Assembly (NCBI GenBank): GCA_903874275.1
Contig: CAIQRS010000142.1
Coordinates: 29,497-93,496, forward strand
Direction: 5' to 3'
Source of the DNA: an uncultured Anaeromyxobacter sp.
GTDB lineage: Bacteria; Myxococcota; Myxococcia; Myxococcales; Anaeromyxobacteraceae
DNA: 64,000 bases
This document shows positions 47,883 to 58,500 of the stretch, piece after piece. The position numbers and the translations under genes are program-made. How positions within the stretch are numbered: position 1 is the first letter of the stretch; every line of letters starts with the position of its first letter. The notes under the pieces are model-generated. The model ran no database searches, was not told where the DNA came from, and saw nothing but the letters and a program-made list of their open reading frames with translations.

Positions 47883-49688
47883 TCAGTCCTCCACCTTGAG
47901 CACGGCGAGGAACGCCTCCTGGGGAATCTCCACCTGGCCCACCTGTTTCATGCGCTTCTTCCCCTCCTTCTGCTTCTCGAGGAGCTTCCGCTTGCGGCTG
48001 ATGTCGCCACCGTAGCACTTGGCGAGGACGTTCTTGCGGTAGGCCTTGACGGTCTCCCGGGAGATGACCTTGGCGCCGATGGCGGCCTGGATGGCGACCT
48101 CGTACATCTGCTTGGGAATGACCTCGCGCAGCTTCTGGCAGTTGTCCCGGCCGCGCTGGTAGGCCCGCTCCCGGTGCACGATGACCGAGAGGGCGTCCAC
48201 CGGCTCCCCGTTGATGAGGATGTCGAGCCGGACCAGGTCGGCCTCCTGGTACCCCAGCAGCTCGTAGTCGAGCGAGGCGTAGCCCCGCGAGACGCTCTTC
48301 AGCTTGTCGAAGAAGTCGAAGACCACCTCGGCGAGCGGGATCTCGTAGGTGATCTGCACGCGCTTCGTCCCGATGTACTTGAGGTCGCGCTGGACCCCGC
48401 GCCGGTCCTGGCAGAGCTTGAGGATGTTCCCCACGTCGTCGGTGCGGGCGTGGATGTGGCAGGTGAGGATGGGCTCCTCGAAGGTGGCGATCTTCTGCAC
48501 CGGCGGGAGCTTGGCCGGATTGTCGATCTCCACCACTTCGCCCTGGGTATTGGTGATCCGGTAGACCACCGAGGGTGCGGTGGTGATGAGGGTGAGGTTG
48601 TACTCGCGCTCCAGCCGCTCCTGGACGATCTCCATGTGGAGGAGCCCCAGGTACCCGCAGCGGAACCCGAAGCCCAGCGCCTGGCTGGTCTCCGGCTCGA
48701 AGGTGAAGGCCGAGTCGTTGAGCCGCAGCTTCACGAGCGCGTCGCGCAGCTGGTCGTAGTCGGCGGCGTCCACCGGGAAGACGCCGCTGAAGACCATGGG
48801 CTTCACCACCTTGAAGCCCGGGAAGGGCTCGGAGATGGGGCGGCGCGCCTCGGTGATGGTGTCGCCCACCTTGGCGTCGAGGACCTCCTTCACGTTGGCG
48901 ACCACCACGCCCACGTCCCCGGCCTGGAGCTGCTGGACTGGCCTCGAGAAGGGGGCGAAGACGCCCAGCCCCTGCACCTCGAACTCCTTCTTGTTGGCGA
49001 AGAGCAGGATCTGCTGGCCGGGGCGGAGCGTTCCCTCGAAGACCCGCACCAGCATGACCACGCCCCGGTAGGTGTCGTACCAGGAGTCGAAGATGATGGC
49101 TTTGAGCGGCCCCTCCGGGTCGCCGGAGGGAGGCGGAACCTTCCTCACCACCTGCTCGAGGATCTCCTCGATGCCGATGCCCTCCTTGGCGCTGGTGGGG
49201 ACCGCCTCGGAGGCGTCGAGGCCGATGACCTCCTCGATCTCCTGCCGGACCCCGGCCACGTCGGCGCTGGGAAGGTCGATCTTGTTGATGACCGGGATGA
49301 TCTCCAGGTCGTGGTCGAGGGCCTGGTAGACGTTGGCCAGCGTCTGGGCCTCCACGCCCTGGGTCGCGTCCACCACCAGCACGGCGCCCTCGCAGGCGGC
49401 CAGGGACCGGGACACCTCGTACGCGAAGTCCACGTGACCGGGAGTGTCGATGAGGTTGAGGATGTAGTCCTTGCCGTCCCTGGCCCGGTACGTCATCCGG
49501 ATGGTCTGCGCCTTGATGGTGATGCCCCGCTCCCGCTCCAATTCCATGTTGTCGAGGAACTGGGCCTGGGCCTCGCGGGCCGTGACGGTACCGGTGCGCT
49601 CGAGGAGGCGGTCTGCGAGCGTCGACTTGCCGTGGTCGATGTGCGCGATGATGGAGAAGTTGCGGATGTTCTGGTTCGAGTCAGCCAT
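47883..49688 (-). CDS. lepA: elongation factor 4 (LepA)
   Basis: [63 protein letters not shown]-terminal [24 protein letters not shown]. Confidence 0.97.
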   Translation of the reverse strand: MADSNQNIRNFSIIAHIDHGKSTLADRLLERTGTVTAREAQAQFLDNMELERERGITIKAQTIRMTYRARDGKDYILNLIDTPGHVDFAYEVSRSLAACEGAVLVVDATQGVEAQTLANVYQALDHDLEIIPVINKIDLPSADVAGVRQEIEEVIGLDASEAVPTSAKEGIGIEEILEQVVRKVPPPSGDPEGPLKAIIFDSWYDTYRGVVMLVRVFEGTLRPGQQILLFANKKEFEVQGLGVFAPFSRPVQQLQAGDVGVVVANVKEVLDAKVGDTITEARRPISEPFPGFKVVKPMVFSGVFPVDAADYDQLRDALVKLRLNDSAFTFEPETSQALGFGFRCGYLGLLHMEIVQERLEREYNLTLITTAPSVVYRITNTQGEVVEIDNPAKLPPVQKIATFEEPILTCHIHARTDDVGNILKLCQDRRGVQRDLKYIGTKRVQITYEIPLAEVVFDFFDKLKSVSRGYASLDYELLGYQEADLVRLDILINGEPVDALSVIVHRERAYQRGRDNCQKLREVIPKQMYEVAIQAAIGAKVISRETVKAYRKNVLAKCYGGDISRKRKLLEKQKEGKKRMKQVGQVEIPQEAFLAVLKVED

Positions 49689-49892
49689 CGGGTCGGGGCT
49701 TTCTAGCACGCGATACCGACCGAGACACCCCCCGCTCAGTACCGCATTGACGCTCTGCGTCACCGGAACAGGGTACGCACATCGGGGGAAGCCCGGTTGG
49801 GGATCGGACAGGGGGCTCAGCCCGGGTCCTACATTTTCTTACCCGTGGATCAGGCTAAATTCACCGCGGCTGGTGGCTGTCAAGACCATACC

Positions 49893-49908
49893 CCACAATA
49901 TATTGTGG
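49893..49908. promoter_or_regulatory. candidate NrdR box
   Basis: CCACAATATATTGTGG, perfect 16-bp palindrome, about 220 bp upstream of nrdJ; agrees with the NrdR consensus acaCwAtATaTwGtgt except at the outer positions. Confidence 0.75.
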
Positions 49909-49930
49909 TTCACGCCTTGACTGTCGGATC

Positions 49931-49951
49931 ATGGCGGATATCGTCCGCCAT
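49931..49951. other. inverted repeat/hairpin in the nrdJ leader
   Basis: ATGGCGGA-TATCG-TCCGCCAT, perfect 8-bp arms. Confidence 0.6.
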
Positions 49952-50129
49952 CACCGGACGCGTGCAGGAGGGAGACGCGGCCGGCTGCAGAAGGCGACGG
50001 GGCGAAGGCGCCCCCCGTGTCAGAGGCGACGGGTAAAGCCTCCGGTCCGCAGGGACGGGGGCAGGGTTGGGAAACGGGGCTCGAGGGCGACCACGCTTCA
50101 TGCTCCATAAAGCATCTGGGAGGCCGGAA

Positions 50130-52922
50130 ATGATCGAGCGGGAGAGCGCGTCCGCGCAGCGTCGCGGCGCACGGCAGCAGCGCAAGGTGGCACGGAAGGG
50201 CATCACCGTTCCCCGGTTCTTCACCACACCGGGAGTCGACCCGGCCGAGGAGCTGGCCTGGGAGACCCGCACCGCCGGGATCACCGGCGAGGGTGGCAAG
50301 GTCATCTTCGAGCAGAAGGACGTCGAGGTTCCCAAGAGCTGGTCCCTGCTCGCCACCAACGTGGTCGCCTCCAAGTACTTCCGCGGCCAGCAGGGCACCG
50401 CGCAGCGGGAGACCTCGGTGCGCCAGCTGGTGGGGCGCGTGGTCCGCACCATCTCCGCCTGGGGGCGCAAGGACGGCTACTTCGCGACCGAGGCCGACGC
50501 CGAGGCCTTCGAGGCCGAGCTCAGCCACCTGGTCTACCGGCAGAAGATGAGCTTCAACTCGCCGGTCTGGTTCAACGTGGGCGTCGAGGAGCACCCGCAG
50601 TGCTCGGCCTGCTTCATCAACGCGGTCAGCGACTCGATGGACTCCATCCTGCGCCTGGCCCACACCGAGGGAATGCTCTTCAAGTACGGGTCGGGAACCG
50701 GCTCCAACCTCTCCCGCATCCGCTCCTCCAAGGAGAACCTCTCGGGCGGCGGCGAGGCCTCCGGCCCGGTCTCCTTCATGCGGGGCTTCGACGCCTTCGC
50801 CGGCGTCATCAAGTCGGGCGGCAAGACCCGGCGCGCCGCCAAGATGGTCATCCTCGACGCCGATCACCCGGACATCGAGGAGTTCGTCTCCTCCAAGGCC
50901 ACCGAGGAGAAGAAGGCCTGGGCCCTCATCGAGGCCGGCTACGACGGCGGCTTCAACGTGCACGGCGGCGCCTACGACTCGGTGTTCTTCCAGAACGCCA
51001 ACCACTCGGTGCGGGTCTCCGATGCCTTCATGCACGCGGTGGTGGACGACGCGGAGTGGCCGCTCTTGGCCCGCACCAACGGCAAGCCCATCAGCCGGGT
51101 CCGCGCCCGCAGCCTCATGCGCCAGGTCTCCGAGGCCGCCTGGCTGTGCGGCGACCCGGGGCTCCAGTTCGACACCACCGTGAACACCTGGCACACCTGC
51201 CCGGACACGGCGCGCATCAACGCCTCCAACCCGTGCTCCGAGTACATGTTCCTCGACGACAGCGCCTGCAACCTGGCGTCGTTGAACCTCATGCACTTCC
51301 GCTCCATCGAGGGCGGGTTCGACGCCGAGTCCTTCCGCCGCGCCGTGGACCTCACCATCCTGGCCCAGGAGATCCTGGTCTCCAACTCCCGCTACCCCAC
51401 CGAGGCCATCGGCAAGAACAGCGAGGACTACCGGCCCCTCGGGCTCGGATACGCCAACCTGGGCGCGTTCCTCATGGCCACCGGCGTCCCCTACGACTCG
51501 GCGGGCGGCCGGGCCACCGCCGCGGCCATCACCGCGGTGATGACCGGCGAGGCCTACGCGCAGAGCGCCCGCATCGCCGCGCACAAGGGTCCCTTCAACG
51601 GCTTCCAGCACAACCGGGCCTCCTTCCTCTCGGTGATGCGCAAGCACGCCGCGGCGGTGGACCAGATCGACGTGGGCCTGGCGGCGCCCGAACTGGTGGA
51701 CGCGGCCCACCGGGCCTGGACCGACGCGGTCGCGCTGGGCACCCAGCACGGCTACCGGAACGCGCAGGCCACCGTGCTCGCGCCCACCGGCACCATCGGC
51801 TTCATGATGGACTGCGACACCACCGGCATCGAGCCCGACATCGCGCTCGTGAAGTACAAGAAGCTGGTGGGCGGCGGCATGCTCAAGATCGTGAACAACA
51901 CGGTCCCGCTGGCGCTGCAGCGGATCGGCTACTCCACCGGCGAGATCGGCTCCATCCTGCAGTACATCGACGAGGTGGAGACCATCGAGGGCGCCCCCGG
52001 GCTCCGCGACGAGCACCTGCCCGTCTTCGACTGTGCGTTCAAGCCGCAGAACGGCAGCCGCACCATCCACTACATGGGGCACATCCGGATGATGTCGGCG
52101 GTCCAGCCCTTCCTCTCCGGGGCCATCTCCAAGACCGTCAACATGCCCAACACGGCCACCACCGACGACATCGAGACGGCCTACCTGGAGGCCTGGAAGC
52201 TGGGGCTGAAGGCCATCGCCATCTACCGGGACGGCTGCAAGCGCAGCCAGCCGCTCAACACCGGCAAGGGGGCCGAGGCGAAGCAGGAGGAGGTGCCCGC
52301 CGAGACGCTGGCCAACCTCCAGCGGCGCCGCCTGCCGGACGAGCGCAACGCCATCACCCACAAGTTCTCCATCGGCGGCCACGAGGGCTACATGACCGTG
52401 GGCATGTACGCCGACGGCACCCCGGGCGAGCTCTTCGTCACCATGGCCAAGGAGGGCTCGGTGGTCTCGGGCCTGATGGACAGCTTCGCAACGTCCATCT
52501 CCATGGCGCTCCAGTACGGGGTTCCGCTCAAGGTGCTGGTGGACAAGTTCAGCCACACCCGCTTCGAGCCCTCGGGCTTCACCGGGAACCCGGACATCCC
52601 CATCGCCAAGTCGATCACCGACTACATCTTCCGGTGGCTGTCCCTGAAGTTCCTCCCCTCCGAGGAGGGCCTGGCCGCGGCCAAGGACCTCACGCCGGGC
52701 GCCGCACCGGCCGCGCCGCGCCTCAGGGCGGCCGCACGGATCGTGTCGGCGGCCTCGACGTCGATCGTGGCGACCCCGGTCATCGCGCTGCCCGCGCAGG
52801 AGGACTCGCCGTTCCTGGCCCAGGCCGACGCACCACCCTGCCCGAACTGCGGCAGCATCACGGTGCGAAACGGGGCTTGCTACAAGTGCATGAACTGCGG
52901 GACGACGACAGGCTGTTCCTAA
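50130..52922 (+). CDS. nrdJ: adenosylcobalamin-dependent (class II) ribonucleotide reductase
   Basis: SFNSPVWFNVGVEEHPQCSACFINAV; GSGTGSNLSRIRSS; NPCSEYMFLDDSACNLASLNL; C-terminal Cys-rich PCPNCGSITVRNGACYKCMNCGTTTGCS; ATG at 50130 preceded by GGGAGG. Confidence 0.96.
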   Translation: MIERESASAQRRGARQQRKVARKGITVPRFFTTPGVDPAEELAWETRTAGITGEGGKVIFEQKDVEVPKSWSLLATNVVASKYFRGQQGTAQRETSVRQLVGRVVRTISAWGRKDGYFATEADAEAFEAELSHLVYRQKMSFNSPVWFNVGVEEHPQCSACFINAVSDSMDSILRLAHTEGMLFKYGSGTGSNLSRIRSSKENLSGGGEASGPVSFMRGFDAFAGVIKSGGKTRRAAKMVILDADHPDIEEFVSSKATEEKKAWALIEAGYDGGFNVHGGAYDSVFFQNANHSVRVSDAFMHAVVDDAEWPLLARTNGKPISRVRARSLMRQVSEAAWLCGDPGLQFDTTVNTWHTCPDTARINASNPCSEYMFLDDSACNLASLNLMHFRSIEGGFDAESFRRAVDLTILAQEILVSNSRYPTEAIGKNSEDYRPLGLGYANLGAFLMATGVPYDSAGGRATAAAITAVMTGEAYAQSARIAAHKGPFNGFQHNRASFLSVMRKHAAAVDQIDVGLAAPELVDAAHRAWTDAVALGTQHGYRNAQATVLAPTGTIGFMMDCDTTGIEPDIALVKYKKLVGGGMLKIVNNTVPLALQRIGYSTGEIGSILQYIDEVETIEGAPGLRDEHLPVFDCAFKPQNGSRTIHYMGHIRMMSAVQPFLSGAISKTVNMPNTATTDDIETAYLEAWKLGLKAIAIYRDGCKRSQPLNTGKGAEAKQEEVPAETLANLQRRRLPDERNAITHKFSIGGHEGYMTVGMYADGTPGELFVTMAKEGSVVSGLMDSFATSISMALQYGVPLKVLVDKFSHTRFEPSGFTGNPDIPIAKSITDYIFRWLSLKFLPSEEGLAAAKDLTPGAAPAAPRLRAAARIVSAASTSIVATPVIALPAQEDSPFLAQADAPPCPNCGSITVRNGACYKCMNCGTTTGCS

Positions 52923-52924
52923 CG

Positions 52925-52948
52925 GCGCCGGCTTCAGCCGGCGCAAGA
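52925..52948 (+). repeat. TTCA-loop hairpin repeat, copy 1
   Basis: GCGCCGGC-TTCA-GCCGGCGC-AAGA starting 2 nt after the nrdJ stop; exact 24-bp match to 60968..60991. Confidence 0.75.
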
Positions 52949-52967
52949 ACGGGGCCTCGGTACCGTC

Positions 52968-55124
52968 TCATCGCAGGGACGTGAAACGAGAAGGGCGCCC
53001 GGATCGATCCCCGGGCGCCCTTCTCGAGCTCTGGTCGCCGTCGCGCGCGCTGCCCGCGCCGCATGAAGTCGCCGCCGCGTTCGCCTGCCCGACGGCGGGC
53101 ATCTCCAGCCGGAACGTCGCGCCCTTGCCGGGCTCGCTCCTGGCCGTGACGGTCCCATCCATCTCCGTCACCACGGAGTGGACGATCGAGAGCCCCAGCC
53201 CCGTTCCCCTCCCCGGTCGCCGGGTCGAGAAGAACGGGTCGAACATCCGCTCCATCACGTCGGGGGCGATGCCCGCTCCGTCGTCCTCCACCTCGAGAAA
53301 CGCCCTTCCCTCGCGTGCCGGGCCGATCCGGACCGTGACGTTTCCGTTCCGTCCCTCCGGCATGGCAGATGCGGAGTTGTCGATCAGGTTCACCACCACC
53401 TGCGCCAGCCGTCCCTGCGGCGCCGCCACGGTGACCGGACCCGAGTCCTCGACGCGAATGCGCACGCGGTCCACGGTGGACGGGGGCAACCACCGGATCG
53501 CCTGCTCGACTCCTTCCGCCAGGCTCGTACGTCCTGGACGGGCGTCCGGGCGTCCGAGCGCGGCCATGTCCTTCACGATCCGCGCGATGCGAAGGCCCGA
53601 TGCCTGCCCGTCCCGCAGCGCCTCGAGGACCTCGACGAGTTGCCCCGAGAGGGCCTCGCGGTCCGGCGGAGCGTCCGACTGCATCCGCCCCAGGAGGTCC
53701 TCGATCTCCCCGATGGCGAAGCCCCCGCTGGCGATCTCGCCGGCCAGGGGGTTGTTGATCTCGTGAGCCAGCCCCGACACCAGCGTCCCCACGGCGGCGA
53801 GGCGGGATGCGGTGGCGACCTGCTCCTGGAGCCGCCTCTTCTCGGAGAGGTCGCGGACGATGCCCCAGATGCCGACGGGCGTGCTTCCCTCGCGGAGGAG
53901 GAAGGCCCGGATCTCCACCGGGAAGACCGACCCGTCCTTCCGCCGGTACTCCTTCTCGTAGACGTCGGAGTAGCCGCGCGCGAGGATCTGGAACCGGACG
54001 ATCCTGGCCTCCTCGTCGTGCCACCGCTCCGGGGTGATCTGCTGGTAGGTGAGCCCCGCCAGCTCCTCGGGGCCATACCCGAGCATCCGCCGGTAGACCT
54101 CGTTCGACTCCAGGATGGCGCCGTCCATCCCGACCCGGACGAAGCCGTCCATCATGCTCTCGTGGAGGCGGCGGTACTTCGCCTCGGAGGCCGCCAGCAC
54201 CGCGCTGCGCTCGTCCGCGGCCCGCTTGTGCTGGGTGATGTCGGTGAGGGTCCCCGCGAAGCGCGTGGGCTTTCCTGTTCCGTCCCAGGCGACGTCCTTG
54301 GCCCGGGTCCGGACCCAGGCCCACGAACCATCAGGCCGCCGGATCCGGTGCTCGACGTCGATGCGGGGTGCCCGCCCCTCCATGAAGGCGACCAGTTCCG
54401 GCAGGACAGCCGACAGGTCGCCGGGGTGGACGAGCGCCGTCCACTCGTCCAACCCGATGGAGGACAGGCCCGGGTCGCGCCCGGCGATCTCGTTCCAGCG
54501 CCGGCTGACCATGCACTTCCCGGTCGCGATGTCGTACTCCCCGTAGCCGTCGGAGCTGCCGTCGAGCACCCGGACGAGCCGCTCCCGCTCCTCCTGGAGT
54601 TCCCGCTCCGCGCGCTTGCGCTCCATGACGTTCTGGACCGTGGCCACGACCAGCGCCACCTCACCCCGGGCGTCCAGGACGGGCTGAAGCCAGTATTCGA
54701 CGTCGACCTCCCGCAAGCGCCCCTCGCAGTGCACGGCGGCGCCTGCCAGCGCCTTGCGCCAGGCCGGCTCGAGCCGCCGGAACTCGTCGGGGCTGAGGAG
54801 ATCGCTCCCGAGCTGCCCGGTGAGATCCTTCACCGGGATGCCGGTCAGCGTGTTGGCCCCTCCGGTCGCCACCAGGCGCAGGTCCCGATCGACGATGAAC
54901 ACGCGGCCGCTCGGGATGTTCTCGAGGATGGTCCGGTAGAGGGCGTCGCCGCCCAGCGGATCCGCTTGCGGTAGCTGCCCGGGTGCTGGCCCCGGTGCGC
55001 CCTCACGACTTCGAACCAAGGCCACCCCTCGGTGATCGAATCCTGCCCTCGCCAGGATGCTCCCGCCGCGTTCGCCGCATCCCGTCCCTCTTGGGTGCAG
55101 CGCCCTTCTCGGCGTGGATGGCAT
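52968..55124 (-). CDS. multi-PAS sensor histidine kinase
   Basis: Three PAS/PAC modules; ASRLAAVGTLVSGLAHEINNPLAGEI H-box; VVNLIDNSASAMPEG N-box; RRPGRGTGLGLSIVHSVV G-box; N-terminal start uncertain. Confidence 0.92.
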   Translation of the reverse strand: MPSTPRRALHPRGTGCGERGGSILARAGFDHRGVALVRSREGAPGPAPGQLPQADPLGGDALYRTILENIPSGRVFIVDRDLRLVATGGANTLTGIPVKDLTGQLGSDLLSPDEFRRLEPAWRKALAGAAVHCEGRLREVDVEYWLQPVLDARGEVALVVATVQNVMERKRAERELQEERERLVRVLDGSSDGYGEYDIATGKCMVSRRWNEIAGRDPGLSSIGLDEWTALVHPGDLSAVLPELVAFMEGRAPRIDVEHRIRRPDGSWAWVRTRAKDVAWDGTGKPTRFAGTLTDITQHKRAADERSAVLAASEAKYRRLHESMMDGFVRVGMDGAILESNEVYRRMLGYGPEELAGLTYQQITPERWHDEEARIVRFQILARGYSDVYEKEYRRKDGSVFPVEIRAFLLREGSTPVGIWGIVRDLSEKRRLQEQVATASRLAAVGTLVSGLAHEINNPLAGEIASGGFAIGEIEDLLGRMQSDAPPDREALSGQLVEVLEALRDGQASGLRIARIVKDMAALGRPDARPGRTSLAEGVEQAIRWLPPSTVDRVRIRVEDSGPVTVAAPQGRLAQVVVNLIDNSASAMPEGRNGNVTVRIGPAREGRAFLEVEDDGAGIAPDVMERMFDPFFSTRRPGRGTGLGLSIVHSVVTEMDGTVTARSEPGKGATFRLEMPAVGQANAAATSCGAGSARDGDQSSRRAPGDRSGRPSRFTSLR
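52987..53026. terminator. long GC-rich hairpin between convergent nrdJ and histidine kinase genes
   Basis: CGAGAAGGGCGCCCGG-(8 nt)-CCGGGCGCCCTTCTCG, 16-bp perfect stem, no T-tract; overlaps the 3' coding end of the minus-strand kinase. Confidence 0.5.
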
Positions 55125-55141
55125 CCAATCCGGGGTTGCTG

Positions 55142-55489
55142 CTAGTCGGAGATCACGATCTTCCCGTCCCCCATCGCCATCGCCGTGCAGTGGAACTTCT
55201 CCACGCCCGCCTTGGCCGGCGTGATGGTGACCGCCACCGCCTTGTTGAGCGGCAGCTCGAACCCCTTCACCTTCTCGGCCGGGATGTCGATGGCCTTGAT
55301 GCAGGTCCGGTCGGTGGTGCGCAGGAAGGAGAGCGTCACGGGCTGCCCCTTCTTGACCTTGATCTCCTTCGGCTCGAAGCCGTTCTCGGTGACCTTGATC
55401 TCGATCGTCTTCCCCGTGGCGGCGGGGGCCTTGTCGGCGGCGAGGACGGGGAGCGCGACGAGGACGGCGAGCAGCGCGGCGAGACGCAT
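55142..55489 (-). CDS. secreted cupredoxin-domain protein
   Basis: Signal peptide MRLAALLAVLVALPVLA; IEIKVTENGFEPKEIKVKKGQPVTLSFLRTTDRTC...EKFHCTAMAMGDGKIVI. Confidence 0.85.
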   Translation of the reverse strand: MRLAALLAVLVALPVLAADKAPAATGKTIEIKVTENGFEPKEIKVKKGQPVTLSFLRTTDRTCIKAIDIPAEKVKGFELPLNKAVAVTITPAKAGVEKFHCTAMAMGDGKIVISD

Positions 55490-55555
55490 TGGGGAATCCT
55501 CCAGGGGGTCGAAAGGGTAGACATCATAACCTCGGCGTAAATTCCCGCGACCTCG

Positions 55556-58500
55556 TCAGTGGAAGTCCCGCGACGCCGTCCGCACCTCCTCGAGCGGCGA
55601 GAGCGGCAGGAGCTCCCTCACTTGAAGATTCACCACCTTGCCGGTTCGCTCGACGCGCCCCCGGGCGATGAGGAAAGGGGCGTTGCGCGCCAGCGGCCGG
55701 AACCGCTCGTAGACGTCGGGCATGACCACCAGGTTGGCGATGCCGGTCTCGTCCTCCAGGGAGACGAAGGTGATCCCGGCCGCCGTCTCCGGCCGCTGCC
55801 GCACGATGACGATGCCGCCCACCTCGACCGGCGCCCGGTTGGGCAGGCGATGGAGCTCCCGGGCGGTGCGGGCCCCGCGGGCCGCGAGCGCCGCGCGCAG
55901 GAAGGAGACCGGGTGGGCCCTCTCGGAGAGGCCGGTGGCGGCGTAGTCCCGCGCCACCTCCTCGGCCGCGGCAGGCTCCCCGAGCACGGCGGGCGCCTCG
56001 GGTGGCAGCCGCCCCGCGAAGAGGTCCCCCACGTCCCCCTCCCCGCCCGGCGGGAGCCCGAGCGCCGTCCAGAGCGCCGCCCGTCGCCCCGGCGACAGCG
56101 ATCGGAGCGCGGCCGCCTCGGCCAGGCGCGCCAGCCAGGCCCGCGACAGCCGGGCCCGCCGCGCCAGGTCCTCCACCGAGGCGAAGGGCGCCTCCCGCCG
56201 CGCCGCCAGCACCGCCTCCCCCACCGCCCTCGGCAGCCCGCGGATGCGGGAGAGGCCGAGCCGCAGCGAAGGCCGCTCCCCGGGCGCCGCCGGGCGCCCC
56301 TCCGCCGCCCCTTCCAGCGTGCACTCCCAGTCGCTGAACGCGGCGTCCACCCCGCGCACCTCCACCCCCTGCCGCTTGGCGTCCTCCACCAGCGTGTGGG
56401 GCGCGTAGAAGCCCATGGGCTGGCTGTCGAGCAGCGCCGCCACGAAGGCGGCCGGGTGGCGCCGCTTCATCCAGGCCGACGCGTAGACCAGCAGCGCGAA
56501 TGAGGCGGCGTGCGACTCGGGGAAGCCGTAGCCGGCGAAGCCGTGGAGCTGCTCCAGGATGGCGTCGGCGTCCTTCCGCGGGATCCCCTTCGCGGCCATG
56601 CCGGCCGTGAGCCTCCCGCGCATCTCGTCGATGCGCTCGTGGGAGCGCTTGTGGGTCATGGCCCGGCGCAGTTCGTCGGCCTCTCCGGGGGTGTAGCCGG
56701 CGGCCACCACCGCGAGCCGCATGGCCTGCTCCTGGAAGAGCGGGATGCCGAGCGTGCGCTCGAGCACCGCCCGCAGCGGCTCGTAGGGGTAGCGGACCTC
56801 CTCCAGGCCGTCGCGGCGGCGCAGGAAGGGGTGGACCATGCCCCCCTGGATGGGACCGGGGCGGATGATGGCCACCGAGATGACGAGGTCGTAGAAGCGG
56901 CGCGGGCGCAGCCGGGGCAAGAGCGACATCTGCGCCCTCGACTCGATCTGGAAGACGCCGATGGTGTCGGCCCGGGAGATCATCTCGTAGACCTCCGGCT
57001 CCTCGGCGGGGATGGCGGCCAGCGTGGCCGGCCAGGGGTCGGTCGTCGCACCGCAGGGGGCGGGCCGGTGGCGCTCGAGCAGGGCAAACGACCGGGAGAG
57101 CGCGGTGAGCATGCCCAGCGCCAGCAGGTCCACCTTGAGCAGCCCGAGCTCGGCGAGGTCGTCCTTGTCCCACTGGACCACGGTGCGCCCGGCCATGGCG
57201 GCGGGCTGCACCGGCACGGTCTCGACGAGCGGCCGCTTGGTGATGACGAATCCGCCCACGTGGATGGAGAGGTGGCGCGGGAAGCCGGCGATCTCCGCGG
57301 CGAGGCGCAGCGCGTGGCGCACCGCCGGGGAGCCCTCCGGGTCGAGCCCGGCCTGCTCGAGCACCGCCGCCGGGATCTCGCCGGCCGCGTCGTGGCTGCC
57401 GACCAGCTTGGCCAGCCGGTCCACCTGGTCGGGGGCGAGCCCGAGCGCCTTGCCCACGTCGCGGATGGCCGAGCGGCCCCGGTAGCTGATGACCTCGCAG
57501 ACCATGCCGGCGCGGTCGCGCCCGTAGCGCCCGTAGACGTACTGGATGACCTCCTCGCGCCGCTCGTGCTCGAAGTCGACGTCGATGTCGGGCGGCTCGC
57601 CCCGCTCCGCCGACAGGAAGCGCTCGAAGAGCAGCCCCGTTCGCACCGGGTCGATGGAGGTGATGCCGAGGGCGAAGCAGACCGCCGAGTTGGCCGCGCT
57701 CCCCCGCCCCTGGCAGAGGATGCCGCGCTCGCGGGCGAAGCGGACCACGTCCCAGACGGTGAGAAAGTAGCTCTCGTAGCCGAGCTGCTCGACGAGCGCG
57801 AGTTCCCGGGCCAGCTGCCGCTCCACGTCCTCGGGCGGCGCGCCCCCGTAGCGCCAGCGCGCGCCGTCGCGCACCAGCCGCCGGAGCAGGTCCATGCCGC
57901 CGACCGGCCCGTCCCGCCCTCCGGCCCCCTCCCCGGCCGCGGCGGCGGCCTCGGCCAGCACCGGCGGGAGCGGGTGCTCACCGCGGATCTCCTCGAGCCG
58001 GAAGGTGCAGGAGGCGGCCAGGTCGGCGGCCGCGGCGAGCCCCTCCGGGAAGTCGGCCCACAGCCGCGCCATCTCCGCCGGCCCCTTCAGCGTGCGCTCG
58101 GCGTTGGGGAAGAGGCGCCGTCCCACCCGATCGACGCTCGTTCCCAGCCGGACGCAGGTGAGGACGTCCTGCAGCGGCTGGCGGCGGCGCTCGTGGGTGT
58201 GGACGTCGTTCACCACCGCCACCGGGATGGCGAGGCGCCGCCCCACGCTGCGCACCGCGGCGATGCGCGCATCCTCCCCGGCGACCCGGTGGCGCGACAC
58301 CGTGAGCGCGAGGCGCGGGCCGAAGGCATCGCGCAGCCGCGCGGCCACCCCGGCGTCTGTGCCGGCGTGGAGGGCCACCAGGCCGCGGGCCCGCTCGGCC
58401 ACCGCCAGGAAGGGGAGCCGCGGCTCGGGCGGCCGGACCACCGTCCCGTCGGGCGCCTCGCCCTCCGCTAGCGGCGCGCCCGCGTGGGCCTCGGTGAGCA

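Noticed and set aside
49952-50100. Cobalamin or c-di-GMP riboswitch in the nrdJ leader
   Set aside because: Fragments such as GGGTAAAGCCTCCGG superficially resemble GEMM elements, but the required conserved core and a B12 box could not be found. Kept only as a weak structured-leader finding.
49931-50110. 59-aa upstream ORF (MADIVRHHRTRAGGRRGRL...) in the nrdJ leader
   Set aside because: Arg-rich high-GC composition and no clear SD; more likely non-coding leader.
49929-52946. 1005-aa ORF antisense to nrdJ
   Set aside because: Typical high-GC shadow ORF with Val/Gly/His/Asp-rich composition and no recognisable motifs, whereas the sense frame is a clear class II RNR.
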